NCBI GenBank assembly: GCA_031308135.1
Contig: JAHLJT010000631.1
Coordinates: forward strand, 5,247,371-5,311,370
DNA from: Acheta domesticus
Lineage: Eukaryota; Arthropoda; Insecta; Orthoptera; Gryllidae
Reading direction: 5' to 3'
Length of the DNA: 64,000 nucleotides
The translations under genes and the position numbers were made by a program. Numbering within the stretch: the stretch's first letter is position 1; every line of letters begins with the position of its first letter. Under the pieces are notes generated by a model, which did not search any database, was not told the DNA's origin, and saw only the letters and a program-made list of their open reading frames with translations. Positions 13,701 to 25,420 of the stretch are shown piece after piece.

Positions 13701-16700
13701 AAATAAATAAGGAGTTTTAAAATATTTTCATATCTCAGTACAAAATACACCGAAACATTAAAATGAGAGAGAAGAACTTTATGACACTCAAAGTTACAGC
13801 AGAGTTATATTAATAGCTGTTTAGAGGTTTGGATTTGTTCTTCAAAAGAGGAACATCCATAATATTCCATTTTCTATTAAAATATAATCAACTACCAGCA
13901 ATGCAGCATCATCACTAAGCATCCACAGCATCATTCAATTGCTTTGTTAGCAGATGTTCAATGCACAAATTCATAGAAAAGTACACACAAAACTACGTTA
14001 AAATTGACAAGTTTTAAAACCTGCAAAACACATTATCAAAACAAGTACATTGTAATAATTAAAAACTTCAATTTCTCTCACCTGGCAAATGACTCTTGGT
14101 ACTTGTTGATGGTAGTACGTAACTCATCCGAATTGTTAGTAGTATAAGCAGTGGCCAAATCATGGTAAGCCTGACTCAAAGGTTTAATAAACCTACCAAC
14201 AACTTGAGATGTATACTTTGGGATGTTTAGCACCTACAAACAAATAAGAGGGTGACAAAACTTTCATCCACAAAAATCAAAAAACAACACATCACGAGCT
14301 AGCACACACAATATTTAAATAAGCTTTTCAAAACATAGACACAAATCACATTATGTTCTATGACTATCATGAAAGTAAGGGACGAAACCCTTCATCAATG
14401 TACTCTAGAAATATCTACTTACTTTTCCATGCAGAATAAGGGAAACCAGTATATATTTCTTATATGCTTCAAGCATAACATGGGAAACTGCCATTGCAGG
14501 AGTAGTAATAGCTACTTCAAAGAAATATAATGCTCTGTCATAATTTTTAAGAGCAGTATAAATCATGCCTCCATAATAGTAATACAATAGAAAATATTTT
14601 GCATCAAACTGACCTCCCTATAAAAAACAAAGCATTTCCTTCAATACACATTCATTTGTGGCACAGGACAAATAAAATGCAATTTAACAGTATTTAATAA
14701 CATTTAGCAGGTTACACAAAATATAGACTTTCAGAGAGTTTATTTTGGTAATGTTTTATCACCTAAACCTACAAAGTTTGATACTAAATTAATTAAAAAT
14801 TAGAGGAGCAGAATGGTGACAGTGAAGTAATAATTATAATTATTATTGTAATACATCTTCTATATGAATACTTCAGTCACACCAAACTAGTCAGCTATAA
14901 CGTGCAAACGTTATAGCTGACTAAGGTAAATATACTACTACTATTTTGAAAAATAGTACTAGAAATTTTTGAAAGACCTAATATTGAGAAATAGATTGCA
15001 TTAAGAAAGAAATCTCTACCTTCAATTTTGACTGTGAAGAACAGGTTCAAAAAAAATGTTTGAACTTTTGACTCCATATAACTCAAATTATTCTAAATTA
15101 TTAAAATTTTCTATAACAGCTACATAAAATTATTTGAAGATCTTGTGTATAAAAGAAAATACAAATTTAAACAATTTTCAATTTATTTGGTGCTTAAACT
15201 ATTATTATCACTAAGCACTTAACATTGTTATTTTGTCAAAAATAGAAGTGTTTTAGACAAAAAATGAAAGAAAGAAATCAAGAATTGTAAAAGAACCTAT
15301 TACACAAAATACTCATAAAGCAAGCACTTACCTCTTGGCTAATGCTAGTTATGTCTGTGTTCAGAAACTCCAAAGCAGGTTTAAAGCACTTTGCAAGGAG
15401 ACAAAGTTGACATAAATCAGCATGAATAGAAGTTAATTGTGAATCAAAGAGCTGAATTTTCCTAATGGCACGACGCATTAAATCTATTCCTCTAAGAGGC
15501 AATTTCAGTTCAACAAGACTGTGTGTTAATAGGTGGCATAATTCAGCATCTGAAAAAGTTAATAGGTTTTAATAAACATTTGTAATGCAAGAATAAATTA
15601 AGAGTCTAAACAGGATTTCACAACTTAGTTCCAACTGGACATAGTAAAAGGGAGGTATCTTTTACTTTTACTGACAATAAATTTTGCATTTTCAATTTGA
15701 AAACATTTATTTATTTATTTATTTATTCATTAATTTAAACATGTCCAAAGTACAAGGTTTCTCAATCAGGTTGATTGCCTCATTAGGTACTGTAAACAAA
15801 CAAAATTATTTTAAAATCAAATTTTTGAAAAGTTTAAAGAGAGAATAAAACAAAATTAGTTCATAACAATTACATCATACAAATATCATGTAATAAACAA
15901 TGATAAAACATAGAAAGTTACAAAAGAAAAAATTAACAATAAAACCTGAATTATAAGACATAAGTCTTATAATAACCTAATAATAACTTAAAGAATACAT
16001 TTAATAGGTGATAAAAGAGCACTGTAAATCTGTGCTTGGATGGCAGAATGATGCAAGTCACACTGTCATTACATAAGTCACTCTTGGTAATGGTTATGAG
16101 GCAAGAAGTGCATTCTCTTGTAGTATATGAAAAAAACAATGGTGGCAAGTGGCAATAAGACAAAACTCACAGAGTCGTTTTTCATCACATTTTGATCTTA
16201 AAACTACTGTCATGGAAATTTTTTTAAAAGTGACTTATAACATTTTGTCACCGTAACACAGAAATTGTCTCAGTCCCTTAAATGATTCAACTTCAGAATG
16301 GGTGAATGACGAGACTAAGAACACCAGGGGACCTGGGCAAACAAACAGGGAGGCGGGAAAGAAAGAAAAGAAAAAAAGGAAAATAAATGAAAGGAAACAA
16401 AAGTGAGGGAAAGGAACGTCAATACATAAAAGGCAGTAAGTGCAGACAATTACAAAGGATGATATTTAAAGCGCCCAATCACAATATCCTAAGTCATTAT
16501 AAATGTGTTGGTATCAACATTTGAATTAACCATTCTAAACATTTTGTGTTAAGTCTTTCCGATAGAAGTCTAGGATACTTTCTAACTTCATTATGTGATA
16601 TATTCGGATTGTCAAATAATCTAAACTGTACCACAGATTCCATTTATTTAGATATAAAATTTAATTTGGAGACAATTTCTTTAATGTTGTTGGCATACTC

Positions 16701-19189
16701 CCTCATACATAATTTTCACTTATACTTTGATCAACATACACCAGATGCAATCTATTCAAGGAATGCAATTTACAAAATTCTCTTTAATCAAAGGCTGGAT
16801 ACATCTCTAAAAATTTTAACAAAGTATTTCCAATTGATAATAGTATGCACACATTTTAATAGCAAATCCATTTTTTGTATTGTTTGCTAAATTTATTGAC
16901 AATTTCTGGGGTTAATGGAATGGGGACAAATCTCTGCTTCAGTCTCTTCCATATTATTGCTCTCTACCATTCTTGAACTCTAAGAAACTACATTATGTTT
17001 TCTTATCACTGACGAGTAAAATAATTTAAAATTATATAGATTGAGAAAATCAAGATCTCATCTTCCAACTTCTTTACTCACAAGTATCAGGAGCAAATCG
17101 CACTTGTTCGCCATTGCAACCAATTATGAACTCCTGAGCTTGAGCAAATAGAAGTTCATGGTGATCTGGAGTTGTGGCTAAAGCAGGTAATGAAAATTTA
17201 ACGCAAAGAACAGCAAGGACACCTAAAGAATGTTGCTGTAGGTCTAGTGTTTCCAGAACATTGTCTAAATGTTGGCCATTTTTCATGAGAACTTCTGTTG
17301 ATTTATTCAACATTTCACAAAGCTCCCTGAAATTTCCTGCAATGACAATAAAATATGATATATTTATTATAAACACCAATACAATTATACTACAGAATTT
17401 TAAATTATCATAAGGCACATGAGAAACAAAAGCAATGTGCACATGACAGTGAGTAAATATGTAATGAATATATAAAACATTACAAGTCTACTTCCTTATG
17501 CTATTACCACATTAAAATAGTTTACTAACAATATCTGTAATACATCCCTTAAGATGAAATATTTGCGAAATTCGCAAATACCCTCCTGTTTAACAGAAAC
17601 GTTTGTATACTTTTATACAACTTCACACTTCACTTCTTTGTTTTTTCTAATTTTTGTTGCTTTTTTTTAAACAACAGCACATACCATTCAAAATTCATTA
17701 AATCACATCACTTAATTTGTTTTGAAAATTCCTTAATTATTTTGAGAAAATAATTCAAAAATTAAAAAGGAAGAAAAACGTAACTCACAATATAAACAAT
17801 AATTTTGCCAAACATTCAAATATGTTCACCAATTAGCATCAAATAAAAATATCAAGATACATTATATATTTGCAATGTATTATACAATTCACACTTGCAA
17901 AAAGTAGTACAAGTATAGCACGCAAGCACGTTGGGCAGAATAACACAAGGAAGTATTCCACGAAATTTGATATGCCAATAGTTAAAAGAAAAGGTAACAC
18001 ACCATTATTTAACAGAAAAGTTAAAAATAAAACTTTAGGTTGACATAGAAATGATACTTATTGTACAGAAACTTTGTGTGTGTGTGAAAATAATGTTACT
18101 AAACGATCTTCAACACACAATCTCAGCATTAAACCCAGCTGAAAATCGACCAGTTCATTTAGTGTAAGCAAATTTAACTAACACAGAAGAATACACTAGG
18201 AAGAAGAATTCAATGCCATTCTACAGGTATCAAGAAAAAAGGAACTGATTCAGTAAACCAATAAATATTTTAGCACAGACCTGAAATGAAAACCAAGTAT
18301 TACTCAAACTATGAATTAATTCATGTTACATACTGTACTTGAAAAACTTAAATTTTTTCCATTTTGAATGCATTTCATGATTTTCAATATATAATGTAAG
18401 AATGACATATTACAAATCAATTTTCACTAGCCTAAAAAATTGATATTTCAGAAGAAAAATGATAAAGAATAAGAGCAATTGCTTCCTGATTATTTCAATT
18501 TATTTAATGTAAACTGCTTAAGATTGTTTATGATAAATCCTCATTTGCTTTCCCTTCAAAAAATTCAATATATATCCTATGGAGTACTGTACTTTAGAAG
18601 TGTCATATTACATATAAAATGTCTTCTCTAACAATGCGAAATCATTACATATAAAATGTCTTATCTATGAAATCAACAATGCACAAGATTCTGCAGGTGT
18701 AATAATCTTACTTTTAATGTGACTCTCAACAAAATTAATTTTTCAAAACACCACATAACTTTGAGGATATTCTCATAACCTTATCTTGACTAATGTATTA
18801 GTAGAGTGTAGTTTTTATGATTCGTACATGAAATTGTTATTTGAGATACCAACCCATTAACAATATAGTCATTACCAAAATACACCCTGCCAATGACACA
18901 AATGTTTTACATCTTTAATGTAGTATTGAATATTTAACATCTTCATATAACATAACTAGTTGTTTCTTTTACTTCTTACCTCGTATTTTCAAGCATACAT
19001 TAGATAAGTTTTCATTTAACGTTCAGTATGTCTTGAAAAATGCCCACGAAAGTTACGACGATAATACTGATATTTCAATATAAAAAAAATAAAATACATA
19101 TACACGTAGTGACAAAAGTGTGAATGCAACATACCTTGCGCCGAAAGAGTACGAACATTGTTCACAAATTGTTCCAAAGCAGAAGCCAT
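7747..19189 (-). CDS. COPS3: COP9 signalosome complex subunit 3 (8 coding exons)
   Basis: COPS3/CSN3 is a PCI-domain subunit of the COP9 signalosome, the complex that removes Nedd8 from cullins. Coding exons, 5' to 3' on the minus strand: 19189-19135, 17336-17082, 15549-15332, 14617-14423, 14233-14082, 13483-13323, 8118-8005, 7902-7747. All introns are GT-AG and phases agree. Without one extra base the total is 434 codons (human 423). Recognised blocks include the start [94 protein letters not shown] and VNPQFVKKS. Oddity: exon 6 has A6 (plus-strand T6 at 13429-13434) where the conserved [12 protein letters not shown] block needs A5. As written, translation shifts frame and stops in that exon. 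The intron between exons 6 and 7 is 5.2 kb and carries a SINE. The 1.8-kb intron 1 and the remaining introns show only AT-rich sequence. Confidence 0.97.
8811..8832. repeat. (TG)n microsatellite in a COPS3 intron
   Basis: About 11 TG units lie within intron 6 of COPS3. The neighbouring intron sequence is T-rich and otherwise unremarkable. Confidence 0.9.
9686..10245 (-). mobile_element. tRNA-derived SINE, copy 1 (in COPS3 intron 6)
   Basis: Read on the minus strand, the head near 10240 has a polymerase III A-box-like TGGCTCAGGG and, about 50 bp on, a degenerate B box (GTCCTAGGACTCC). A roughly 450-bp body follows and ends near 'GACGTGCCTGGAATCACTA'. A second copy with the same order of blocks is split between 35.3 and 38.0 kb, where the B box is better preserved (GAATCGAGTCC). 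It lies in the transcribed orientation of COPS3. The body has no ORF of note. Confidence 0.8.
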
Positions 19190-20143
19190 GGTTAAACTAA
19201 AAAATTACCATAGCTTAAGAACAAAGTAATTGTAAAATCGTTTTCTTTAGAAAATTCCTTCGATATATTTCTTCTCAACATACATAACCTAGCCCACAAA
19301 GAATAAACGCGGTTCAACAAAGAAAACAAACTATTTATAAGTCGCCAGTAAATAATATATCAATATAAAAGTCTTCACTCGAGTATTTAAATACGCTCCT
19401 GAAGTCTGTCGCTCGAAAATCGACTCAATTAATTCACGTCGTAGCACCCAACCATCAAGACAAATTACTCAACATTCGGGAACATGCACAACGAAAACAC
19501 CATTGTCTTTTGTTGCTCATCCCTAGCGCTGCATGGAATAAACACGCCAAATTACGTCCAACTCTGTACACTCTCTGCCCGATCCAGTGACCTGCCAACA
19601 TACAAAAACCTATAGGGTTTTTTTTTTTTTTCCACTTAAATTCGAATATTATGAAAGGGGTTATTTGGTGAATCTGCCAGTAAGATTAACTAAAAAATTC
19701 ATCTTCTAAAATAAATTGACCATTGTATTGAGACGATACAATATAATAATAGAGGATTCCAATGATCTAACATGGTGGAGAAGATTGATGTCAACATAAC
19801 CATCCAACATATCAACGGCAAAAATGGATATTAACATGTATAATGTGTTAAAATAAGAACGAAAACACATTATTACAAGACTTTATTTTATCAAATTTTA
19901 TGTTACAAATTATAACAGTATTGTTTTCACAGAATTGTAACTTGTAAGAAAAATTTTATAAATTCAAAATGTGTCCAATAAAAGTGAAAACTATAAAAAA
20001 AAAAAATTCAACAAAAATTAATACAATCATAAAAATTAATAATTAATAACACAATTATTTGCAAAAAATAGAATATGTACATGGAAATTCCACAAATAGA
20101 GACTTTTAAGCCATTTCACAAAAACAAGTAAAGAATGTAATTT
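19190..20143. promoter_or_regulatory. COPS3 promoter region and RAD54L 3' flank
   Basis: This interval separates two same-strand genes: the COPS3 start on its left and the RAD54L stop on its right. Sequence just upstream of the COPS3 ATG (about 19370-19600) is less AT-rich than the rest and is the probable promoter. A run of about 15 T lies near 19618-19632. No TATA box or other element can be assigned with confidence. Confidence 0.4.
19882..19887 (-). terminator. Candidate RAD54L poly(A) signal
   Basis: TTTATT on the plus strand (AATAAA on the minus) lies about 260 bp downstream of the RAD54L stop and well before the COPS3 start. It is the best hexamer in the interval. The assignment is inferred. 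Confidence 0.4.
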
Positions 20144-22375
20144 TTATGGTGTAATTCTTTGTTCATGGGACACATGATGAAACACAAATGACACTCCTGC
20201 TTCCCAACACTGTTTTAATATAATATCTGCTAAACCTTTTTTATCAGCACAATGATTCCAACAGGATAAATCCGAAGTGCAATCTGTACCTTCCGGTGGA
20301 GGTTTCACTTGAATTCGATTAACACATCTTTTGCACTTGAACTTGTCATGTGTATCACTTAATGTACCTTCTTCCATCTTAAATAAGTCTCGCAGATCAG
20401 ACAAACTAAAATGTCTAGCTACATCTTCCTCATTATCCACCACACATGAACTCAAAGCTTTTTTATGTGCTTGCCGCTGAAATATTTTTTCTTCAATAGT
20501 ACCTGTGCACAGCAGTCTATAAATATAGCATTGTTTCTTCTGACCATCTCTCCACACTCGCGCCATTGCCTGATCATCGTTAGCAGGATTCCAATCAGGA
20601 TCAAACATTACTAATCTATTGGCTCCAATTAAATTCAAACCACAACCACCAGCCTTGGAACTGAGCATAAATATGAAATCAGGACTAGATGGATCGTTAA
20701 AACGCTCCACAACCTTGGCTCTTTTCTTTATGGTCATAGTTCCATCCAACCGTACATAATTATACTTGCGCAAATGACACAACTGTTCAAATAAATCCAA
20801 TGTTTGAGTATAATTTGACACTAACACAACTTTGTCAGTAGTGGTGGTCTTGATCAGAACTAGTAAGCAATCTAATACCATCATTTTTCCTGAAAATTCA
20901 GGAGACACCTTCTTCACATCATAATTGGAGGGTAGTGATTCTCGAGCATTTTCAAATCCTTCACTTTGTGTTGAAATTTTATCATATATTAAATGTGGAT
21001 GATTGCATAACTTCTTGAGAGATGTTATAGATGACAAGGCTGACAGAGAAACCTTGTTGCTAGAACCATCATTCATAACTCTTCTCACAGAATCTGAGCT
21101 GATGAAATCTTTATACAGTTTCTGTTGCATTGGAGTCAATCGTACACACACAACTTGCTCCAATTTCACTGGAAGATACTTTGATAGAAGAGCTGATGTT
21201 CTTCGAATCAAGCATCTATTCACAAGGTTCACTAACTCTTCTAAACATTGCTGACCTTTAGCCCTTTCTGCATCAGTTGCACATGCATCCTGTCCTTTTA
21301 GAATGGGATTTTCAAATCGCTTTCGAAATTCTTGAGCAGTCCCAAGAATTCCCTGATTAACAAAATGTACTAAACTGAAATATTCAAGTAAATCATTTTG
21401 AATAGGTGTCCCAGATAAGAGAACACGTCTTTTGGCTTTCAAACCCATTAGAGCTTGGTATGTTTGATTTTCACAATTTTTAAGGCGGTGACCCTCATCA
21501 CATAAAACAAGACCAACCTCTCCTTGGTGCAAAACATGAGCATGTAATCGGAAGGTTTCATACGATATTATGAGAATAGGATTTACAGGTCTTGAGGAAT
21601 AGGTCTGCATGAAACCTCTTAAATTTGCATCTATTTGATCTTTCGAGCCACTATCTATTGCTAAAGGGTTCACACGACCCCCTAGCCATTTATATATCTC
21701 ATTGTACCAGTTCTTAACAAGGCTACTAGGAGCAACAACTATTGCTTTGTCAATCATAGGTTTACAATCAGGGCTTTGTCTTAAAAGTGTCCACATTAGT
21801 GTAATGCACTGTAAAGTTTTTCCAAGCCCCATTTCATCAGCCATGATACAACCATATGCATTTTCAATACATACACCAGTAACACAGTCATACATAAACT
21901 TCACACCTTCTCTTTGATGAGGTCTCAGAATGTTCGATAAAATTGGATCAACAACAACATGAACAAGCTGTTTGTCAACATCCGCTTTGAGTTTATCATG
22001 TTCACTTAGTTCTGGAGGAGAATATAAAACCAAGGCACCTGGCTCATTAGGATCATGTAAGGCACGTCTAAACTTAGTTCTTCCTATTCCTAGCACTTTA
22101 GAACCAAAACTGGATCCTTGGTAGTTAGCAATGGGGATTTTGAACGGTTTTGATAACAATTTCCGAATGAATTCTTCATGACTCGATACACTTTCTGTTG
22201 TTGCCATAATATTCACAGTCTTTTTACACGCAAGGGGTGAAAGAGGTGTTCTTGAAATTATCACGGCGTCCTTTGGGCATCTTTTCGCAGTTCTCGGTAG
22301 TACAGTGCCCTTTTCCTCTTCCTCCTCCCCGGACTGCCGTTTCAGCACCCGGCTGGGCGCGAGACTGCGGCGCAT
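20144..22375 (-). CDS. RAD54L: RAD54-like DNA repair and recombination ATPase, single uninterrupted frame
   Basis: RAD54 is the SWI2/SNF2-family dsDNA translocase that works with RAD51 in homologous recombination (okra in Drosophila). The 743-codon frame begins MRRSLAPS, matching the vertebrate start. An in-frame ATG 14 codons earlier (22415-22417) exists but is not conserved, so I prefer 22375. Seen in order: ILSKPFK-type N-terminal block (about 70-80), [20 protein letters not shown] (about 140-159), Walker A DEMGLGKT (180-187), Walker B DEGH (293-296), [21 protein letters not shown], motif [13 protein letters not shown], and the Cys/His-bearing C-terminus with CKRCVN and DLSCWNHC. Length is close to human (747). 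It has no intron, unlike the eight-exon COPS3 next door, and no disabling change. Its 5' side faces LENG1 across the P-like insertion. Confidence 0.98.
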   Translation of the reverse strand: MRRSLAPSRVLKRQSGEEEEEKGTVLPRTAKRCPKDAVIISRTPLSPLACKKTVNIMATTESVSSHEEFIRKLLSKPFKIPIANYQGSSFGSKVLGIGRTKFRRALHDPNEPGALVLYSPPELSEHDKLKADVDKQLVHVVVDPILSNILRPHQREGVKFMYDCVTGVCIENAYGCIMADEMGLGKTLQCITLMWTLLRQSPDCKPMIDKAIVVAPSSLVKNWYNEIYKWLGGRVNPLAIDSGSKDQIDANLRGFMQTYSSRPVNPILIISYETFRLHAHVLHQGEVGLVLCDEGHRLKNCENQTYQALMGLKAKRRVLLSGTPIQNDLLEYFSLVHFVNQGILGTAQEFRKRFENPILKGQDACATDAERAKGQQCLEELVNLVNRCLIRRTSALLSKYLPVKLEQVVCVRLTPMQQKLYKDFISSDSVRRVMNDGSSNKVSLSALSSITSLKKLCNHPHLIYDKISTQSEGFENARESLPSNYDVKKVSPEFSGKMMVLDCLLVLIKTTTTDKVVLVSNYTQTLDLFEQLCHLRKYNYVRLDGTMTIKKRAKVVERFNDPSSPDFIFMLSSKAGGCGLNLIGANRLVMFDPDWNPANDDQAMARVWRDGQKKQCYIYRLLCTGTIEEKIFQRQAHKKALSSCVVDNEEDVARHFSLSDLRDLFKMEEGTLSDTHDKFKCKRCVNRIQVKPPPEGTDCTSDLSCWNHCADKKGLADIILKQCWEAGVSFVFHHVSHEQRITP

Positions 22376-22634
22376 TTTGGGTCCACCACGGAATATTTCA
22401 CTAAGAGATATTCTCACGTAAATACAAGACTATCTCAAAACATTTCTAAAAATTTACTTTATCACTTTGATATACTTTCGCGTGCTATATTGTAACACCC
22501 GCTTCAGTGCAGAGAGTATATAACTTCAGTGACAAGTCACATCCCAGCCTGCCACAACCTGTCGTATGAAACGCATTGCGCGCCTTATTATTGGTCTCGG
22601 AACAAGCAATTTATGACAGCGACAACGTTATTCC
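22376..22634 (-). promoter_or_regulatory. RAD54L promoter-proximal interval, cut off by the P-like element
   Basis: Only about 260 bp separate the conserved RAD54L ATG from the end of the P-like element. Together with 25421-25763 it would form a roughly 600-bp divergent intergenic region, the usual size for a shared promoter. The insertion pushed the two halves 2.8 kb apart. No specific factor site can be assigned. Confidence 0.5.
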
Positions 22635-22850
22635 TATACATGGGATTTTATTTCTTGGCGCGTGGGGCCGTGGCTTCACGATGGAATATCTCACGGCATT
22701 TCCCGTCGTTCTCGGTTGTGCCGCTAAGAGTGGCATGATCGTCAGTACCAAAGAGTTCTACACATAGAGCAGCCCCCAGCAGCGACGAAATGAAGCCGAC
22801 AAATGAGCATCAATTTCGCGCGACGGCCATATTGGTAGGACCCTCCTGGC
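22635..22850 (+). repeat. Left inverted repeat of the P-like element
   Basis: Pairs with 25095-25420. The pairing continues inward to the ATTTCGCGCGACGGCCAT region, which matches the inverse of ATGGCGTCGCGCGCAATT near 25104. This is far longer than the 31-bp termini of Drosophila P elements. The inner edge of the pairing is an estimate by eye. Confidence 0.8.
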
Positions 22851-22975
22851 CATGCAAACACATGCAAATCTTGTTGCTGTAGCAGTTTGTTGGTTTGTCT
22901 TGTTATCTGGACCGATTCGGAAAGTATATAATTTTGTGTTTGAGTGGCAGACAGGAGTACTGTATTCGTGCGGCA

Positions 22976-23715
22976 ATGCCTTCATGTGTTGCGTTTGGTT
23001 GCAGTAATAAATCTACGAAAAGAATATCTGGAATAACATTCCATACGTAAGTTAAACAGAAGCATATTTACTGAAATGTCTAGTGAGTTTATGATTATCA
23101 GTTGTACTCATTACTAACTTCTGATGGCATATTCTTTTATAGTTTTCCCAAGGATCCTATCCTGAAAGGAAAATGGGCGAGGGCTGTTCGCAGAAAAGAC
23201 TGGACACCGACGAAACACAGCACCATTTGCTCAGCTCACTTCAGAGAAGCAGACATGGACCGCACATCTCTTTCTTGTGTGCGTGTTAGGACTGGTGTAG
23301 TACCATCAGTTTTCTCTGCCTACCCAAAATACTTGCTGTCACAAGAACAAAAGGTGTGTAATTATATCCAATAATGAGTTCCTTTTAAATATCACATCCT
23401 TTACTGTGCATTTGTTTTTACGTACTTCTGCCATGAAGCTAAAACTTTCAAATTGCATGACCTAGATTATTAGAATTTAGCTGAGGAGCAATTAGGCATT
23501 AACATCACATAATAAAACAGTAGGCAGATAAATATTATTACAATAGTACTGATATGTTGACTTTGTATTTGTAGGTTAGAAGACCACTAAAACGGAATCG
23601 TGCTGTGCCCTTACAAGAATCCTCCTCTTCTATACTGAATATTGAAAATAGTTTGAGACAGCTGAAACAGAAATGTGCTCAAATAGTGAACTTTGTCAAG
23701 CAGCAGGATTTTTGA
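22976..23715 (+). CDS. THAP-domain protein with short coiled coil (three exons, in the P-like element)
   Basis: Exons 22976-23046, 23143-23353 and 23575-23715 join with GT-AG introns in matching phase to give 140 codons ending in TGA. Residues 1-90 are a THAP zinc finger: MPSCVAFGCSNKS supplies the first Cys pair, KWARAVRR the conserved Trp, STICSAHF the Cys-x2-His, and VVPSVF the AVPTAF-like box. The last exon gives a basic VRRPLKRNR stretch and then a heptad-like ILNIENSLRQLKQ segment. The frame ends where the transposase C-terminus begins in another frame, which suggests that the internal deletion created this stop. The layout recalls the KP repressor of Drosophila P elements. Whether it is expressed cannot be told from sequence. 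Confidence 0.7.
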
Positions 23716-24595
23716 CATGTATTGAAAGTATCATGAAACTATATGATATACTTGTGGGGGAATCAGCAACTCCTGTTCGATACTTGGCTTCATACAGATT
23801 CAGCCAAGACCATTTGGAGAGATTTTTTTGTTATGTACGTTCACATGGGGGACATAATAATAACCCTACAGCTCAGCAGTTCTCCTGTGCTTTTAGAAAA
23901 ATTCTCGTCCATTCAGAATTGTATGAAGCTCGGACAGGAAATAGCCTTCCTCTAGACAAAATAAATATACTTTGTGTCTCAAAAAAGAAAACACCTGAGG
24001 AGCTCATAAATGCATCACTTCCTACTGCTAGGATGCTGGTGGATTTTGAAGAAAAAAGTGCAGTTGCTAGTGATGAGCCCATGCTTTCATCAATGACAAC
24101 AACAACAGACATAGTGTGGGATGTGGTAGAGTACATTAGTGGTTATGTTGTGCGCCACTTACGGGCTGCTATGAAATGTGAGGACTGTATAGAAGCACTC
24201 ACTCACCCACGTGCATCCACTTCTACTTTATTTGATATAAAGAATAGAGGTGGGTTACTGACACCGTCAGATGATGTGACAATTAGTAGATATTGTGAGG
24301 TGGTTTTTAGAAATGTTATGTGCAATGGGAATATTCCTCAAGAAAAGAACTTGCTGAGGCAGCTTGTTTACAATGTGTTTAAAATGTGTGTAAATAGAAA
24401 TGTCTTCCATTCATTGGGTCATCATTTTTAGACCAAGAGCCAGAGAACAACCATTTTTTGTGGTTACTGGAAGCTATTTCCAGAAAATACTTTAATATCA
24501 GGTTGCATCATTATTCAAAAATTGTGAATGAGAAGATACACTTGAGTCGAGTTAGACAGAAGTTTACAAAACTTATTCTGTTTTTAGGCCAATAA
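23673..24595 (+). pseudogene. P-type transposase C-terminal fragment
   Basis: An open frame from 23673 to 24431 carries blocks diagnostic of the C-terminal region of P-element/THAP9 transposases, including RFSQDHLERFF, GGHNNNPTAQQF and the later VWDVVEYISGYVV. It overlaps the end of the THAP exon in another reading frame, so it is not joined to the DNA-binding domain in any obvious transcript. At 24425-24429 a T5 run breaks the frame. A further homologous stretch continues one frame over (DQEPENNHFLWLLEA onwards) to a TAA at 24593-24595. The catalytic core upstream is missing. It is a remnant and is not expected to act as a transposase. Confidence 0.85.
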
Positions 24596-25094
24596 ACTGT
24601 TGATAATTTTTTATTGTGTTTTTGTGTGTTTTCACTTCCATTTAATGTGAACTTCCACATAGGAAGAAAGGGTTCTGGGGTTTAAATGGGTGCAAACCCC
24701 ACACTTCTTGTAAGTGTGGACTCCTACAAGTGTGCATTAGGCATTTCCCTCTCTCCTTGTAAAAATGTAGATTAATAGTAATTTTATATTTATCTATCAC
24801 AAAAATGAAACTTTACAGTTGATTACTAACGTTGTTGTTGCATTTAATTATTCGCCTTCCCTTCGTTTCAATCAAAAATATTGATGTAGAATGCTGTGAA
24901 AACCTGTCATTTGTCATCATTATTAAAGTTACCAACTACTAATATTCTTAAATATACGTATTTTAAGTGTTAAAACTTGTATGTAATTTTTCGCCACATG
25001 TCGAATCGTCTTACTACAGTGACAATACCGTTTTATTCTGGTTTTATTGGTAGTCGTACGTATTAAAAGTCATAATCAACGCGAACTGAAAGGT
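24596..25094. other. Internal non-coding part of the P-like element
   Basis: An AATAAA overlaps the end of the transposase remnant (about 24591-24596). The rest is AT-rich with no ORF. A repeated 'CCCACACTTCTTGTAAG/ACTCCTACAAGTGTGCA' pair near 24697-24736 can form a small hairpin. Confidence 0.5.
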
Positions 25095-25420
25095 CCAACC
25101 AAGATGGCGTCGCGCGCAATTGTGTCGGGTTCGCTGGCTTCATTTCAGCTCAAGGTAAAGTATACGCAACGCCACCTAGACACACCTAGACACATGCGAA
25201 TCTAGGTGGCGTTGGTATACGGCAGGGCTGCTCTATGTATAGAACTCTTTGGTCAGTACTGCTGGATACAGTCGTCATCATGTGATCCTTGGCGGCACGA
25301 CCGAGAACGACGAGAAAGGCCGTGAGATCATCCATGGCCGTCTCGAATAGATCAAGATGGCCTGTGGATCATCGTGAAGACAAGACCCCACGCGCCAAGA
25401 AAATAAAAATCCAAGTGTAG
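25095..25420 (-). repeat. Right inverted repeat of the P-like element
   Basis: The inverted partner of 22635-22850, longer because it holds extra DNA. One insert at about 25160-25220 is itself palindromic: AACGCCACCTAGA (25168-25180) pairs with TCTAGGTGGCGTT (25201-25213) around two ACACCTAGAC-like units. A second extra stretch lies near 25265-25285. The extra DNA shows that the two ends have not been homogenised recently. Confidence 0.8.

Larger units (their letters stand above)
22635..25420 (+). mobile_element. P-like (THAP) DNA transposon, internally deleted
   Basis: The two ends are long imperfect inverted repeats (22635-22850 and 25095-25420). Shared blocks, read inward, include TTTCTTGGCGCGTGGGG, CTTCACGATG, a CTCACGGCTTT-like stretch, GTCGTTCTCGGT, ACCAAAGAGTTCTA, CATAGAGCAGCCC and GAAATGAAGCC. 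The outer edge (TATACATGGGATTTT) resembles the MITE terminus. Inside are two THAP-domain exons, a third short exon, and then only the C-terminal part of a P-type transposase. The catalytic RNase H-like and GTP-binding regions are absent, so the copy is non-autonomous. It sits between the RAD54L and LENG1 starts. I could not settle an 8-bp target duplication. Confidence 0.9.

Noticed and set aside
19617..19632. T run read as the poly(A) tail of a RAD54L retrocopy
   Set aside because: It lies about 500 bp past the stop and beyond a plausible poly(A) signal, with no matching target duplication. Not enough to call a processed copy.
22373..22417. Upstream ATG extending RAD54L by 14 residues
   Set aside because: MRRSLAPS at 22375 matches the vertebrate N-terminus exactly, whereas the extension has no counterpart.
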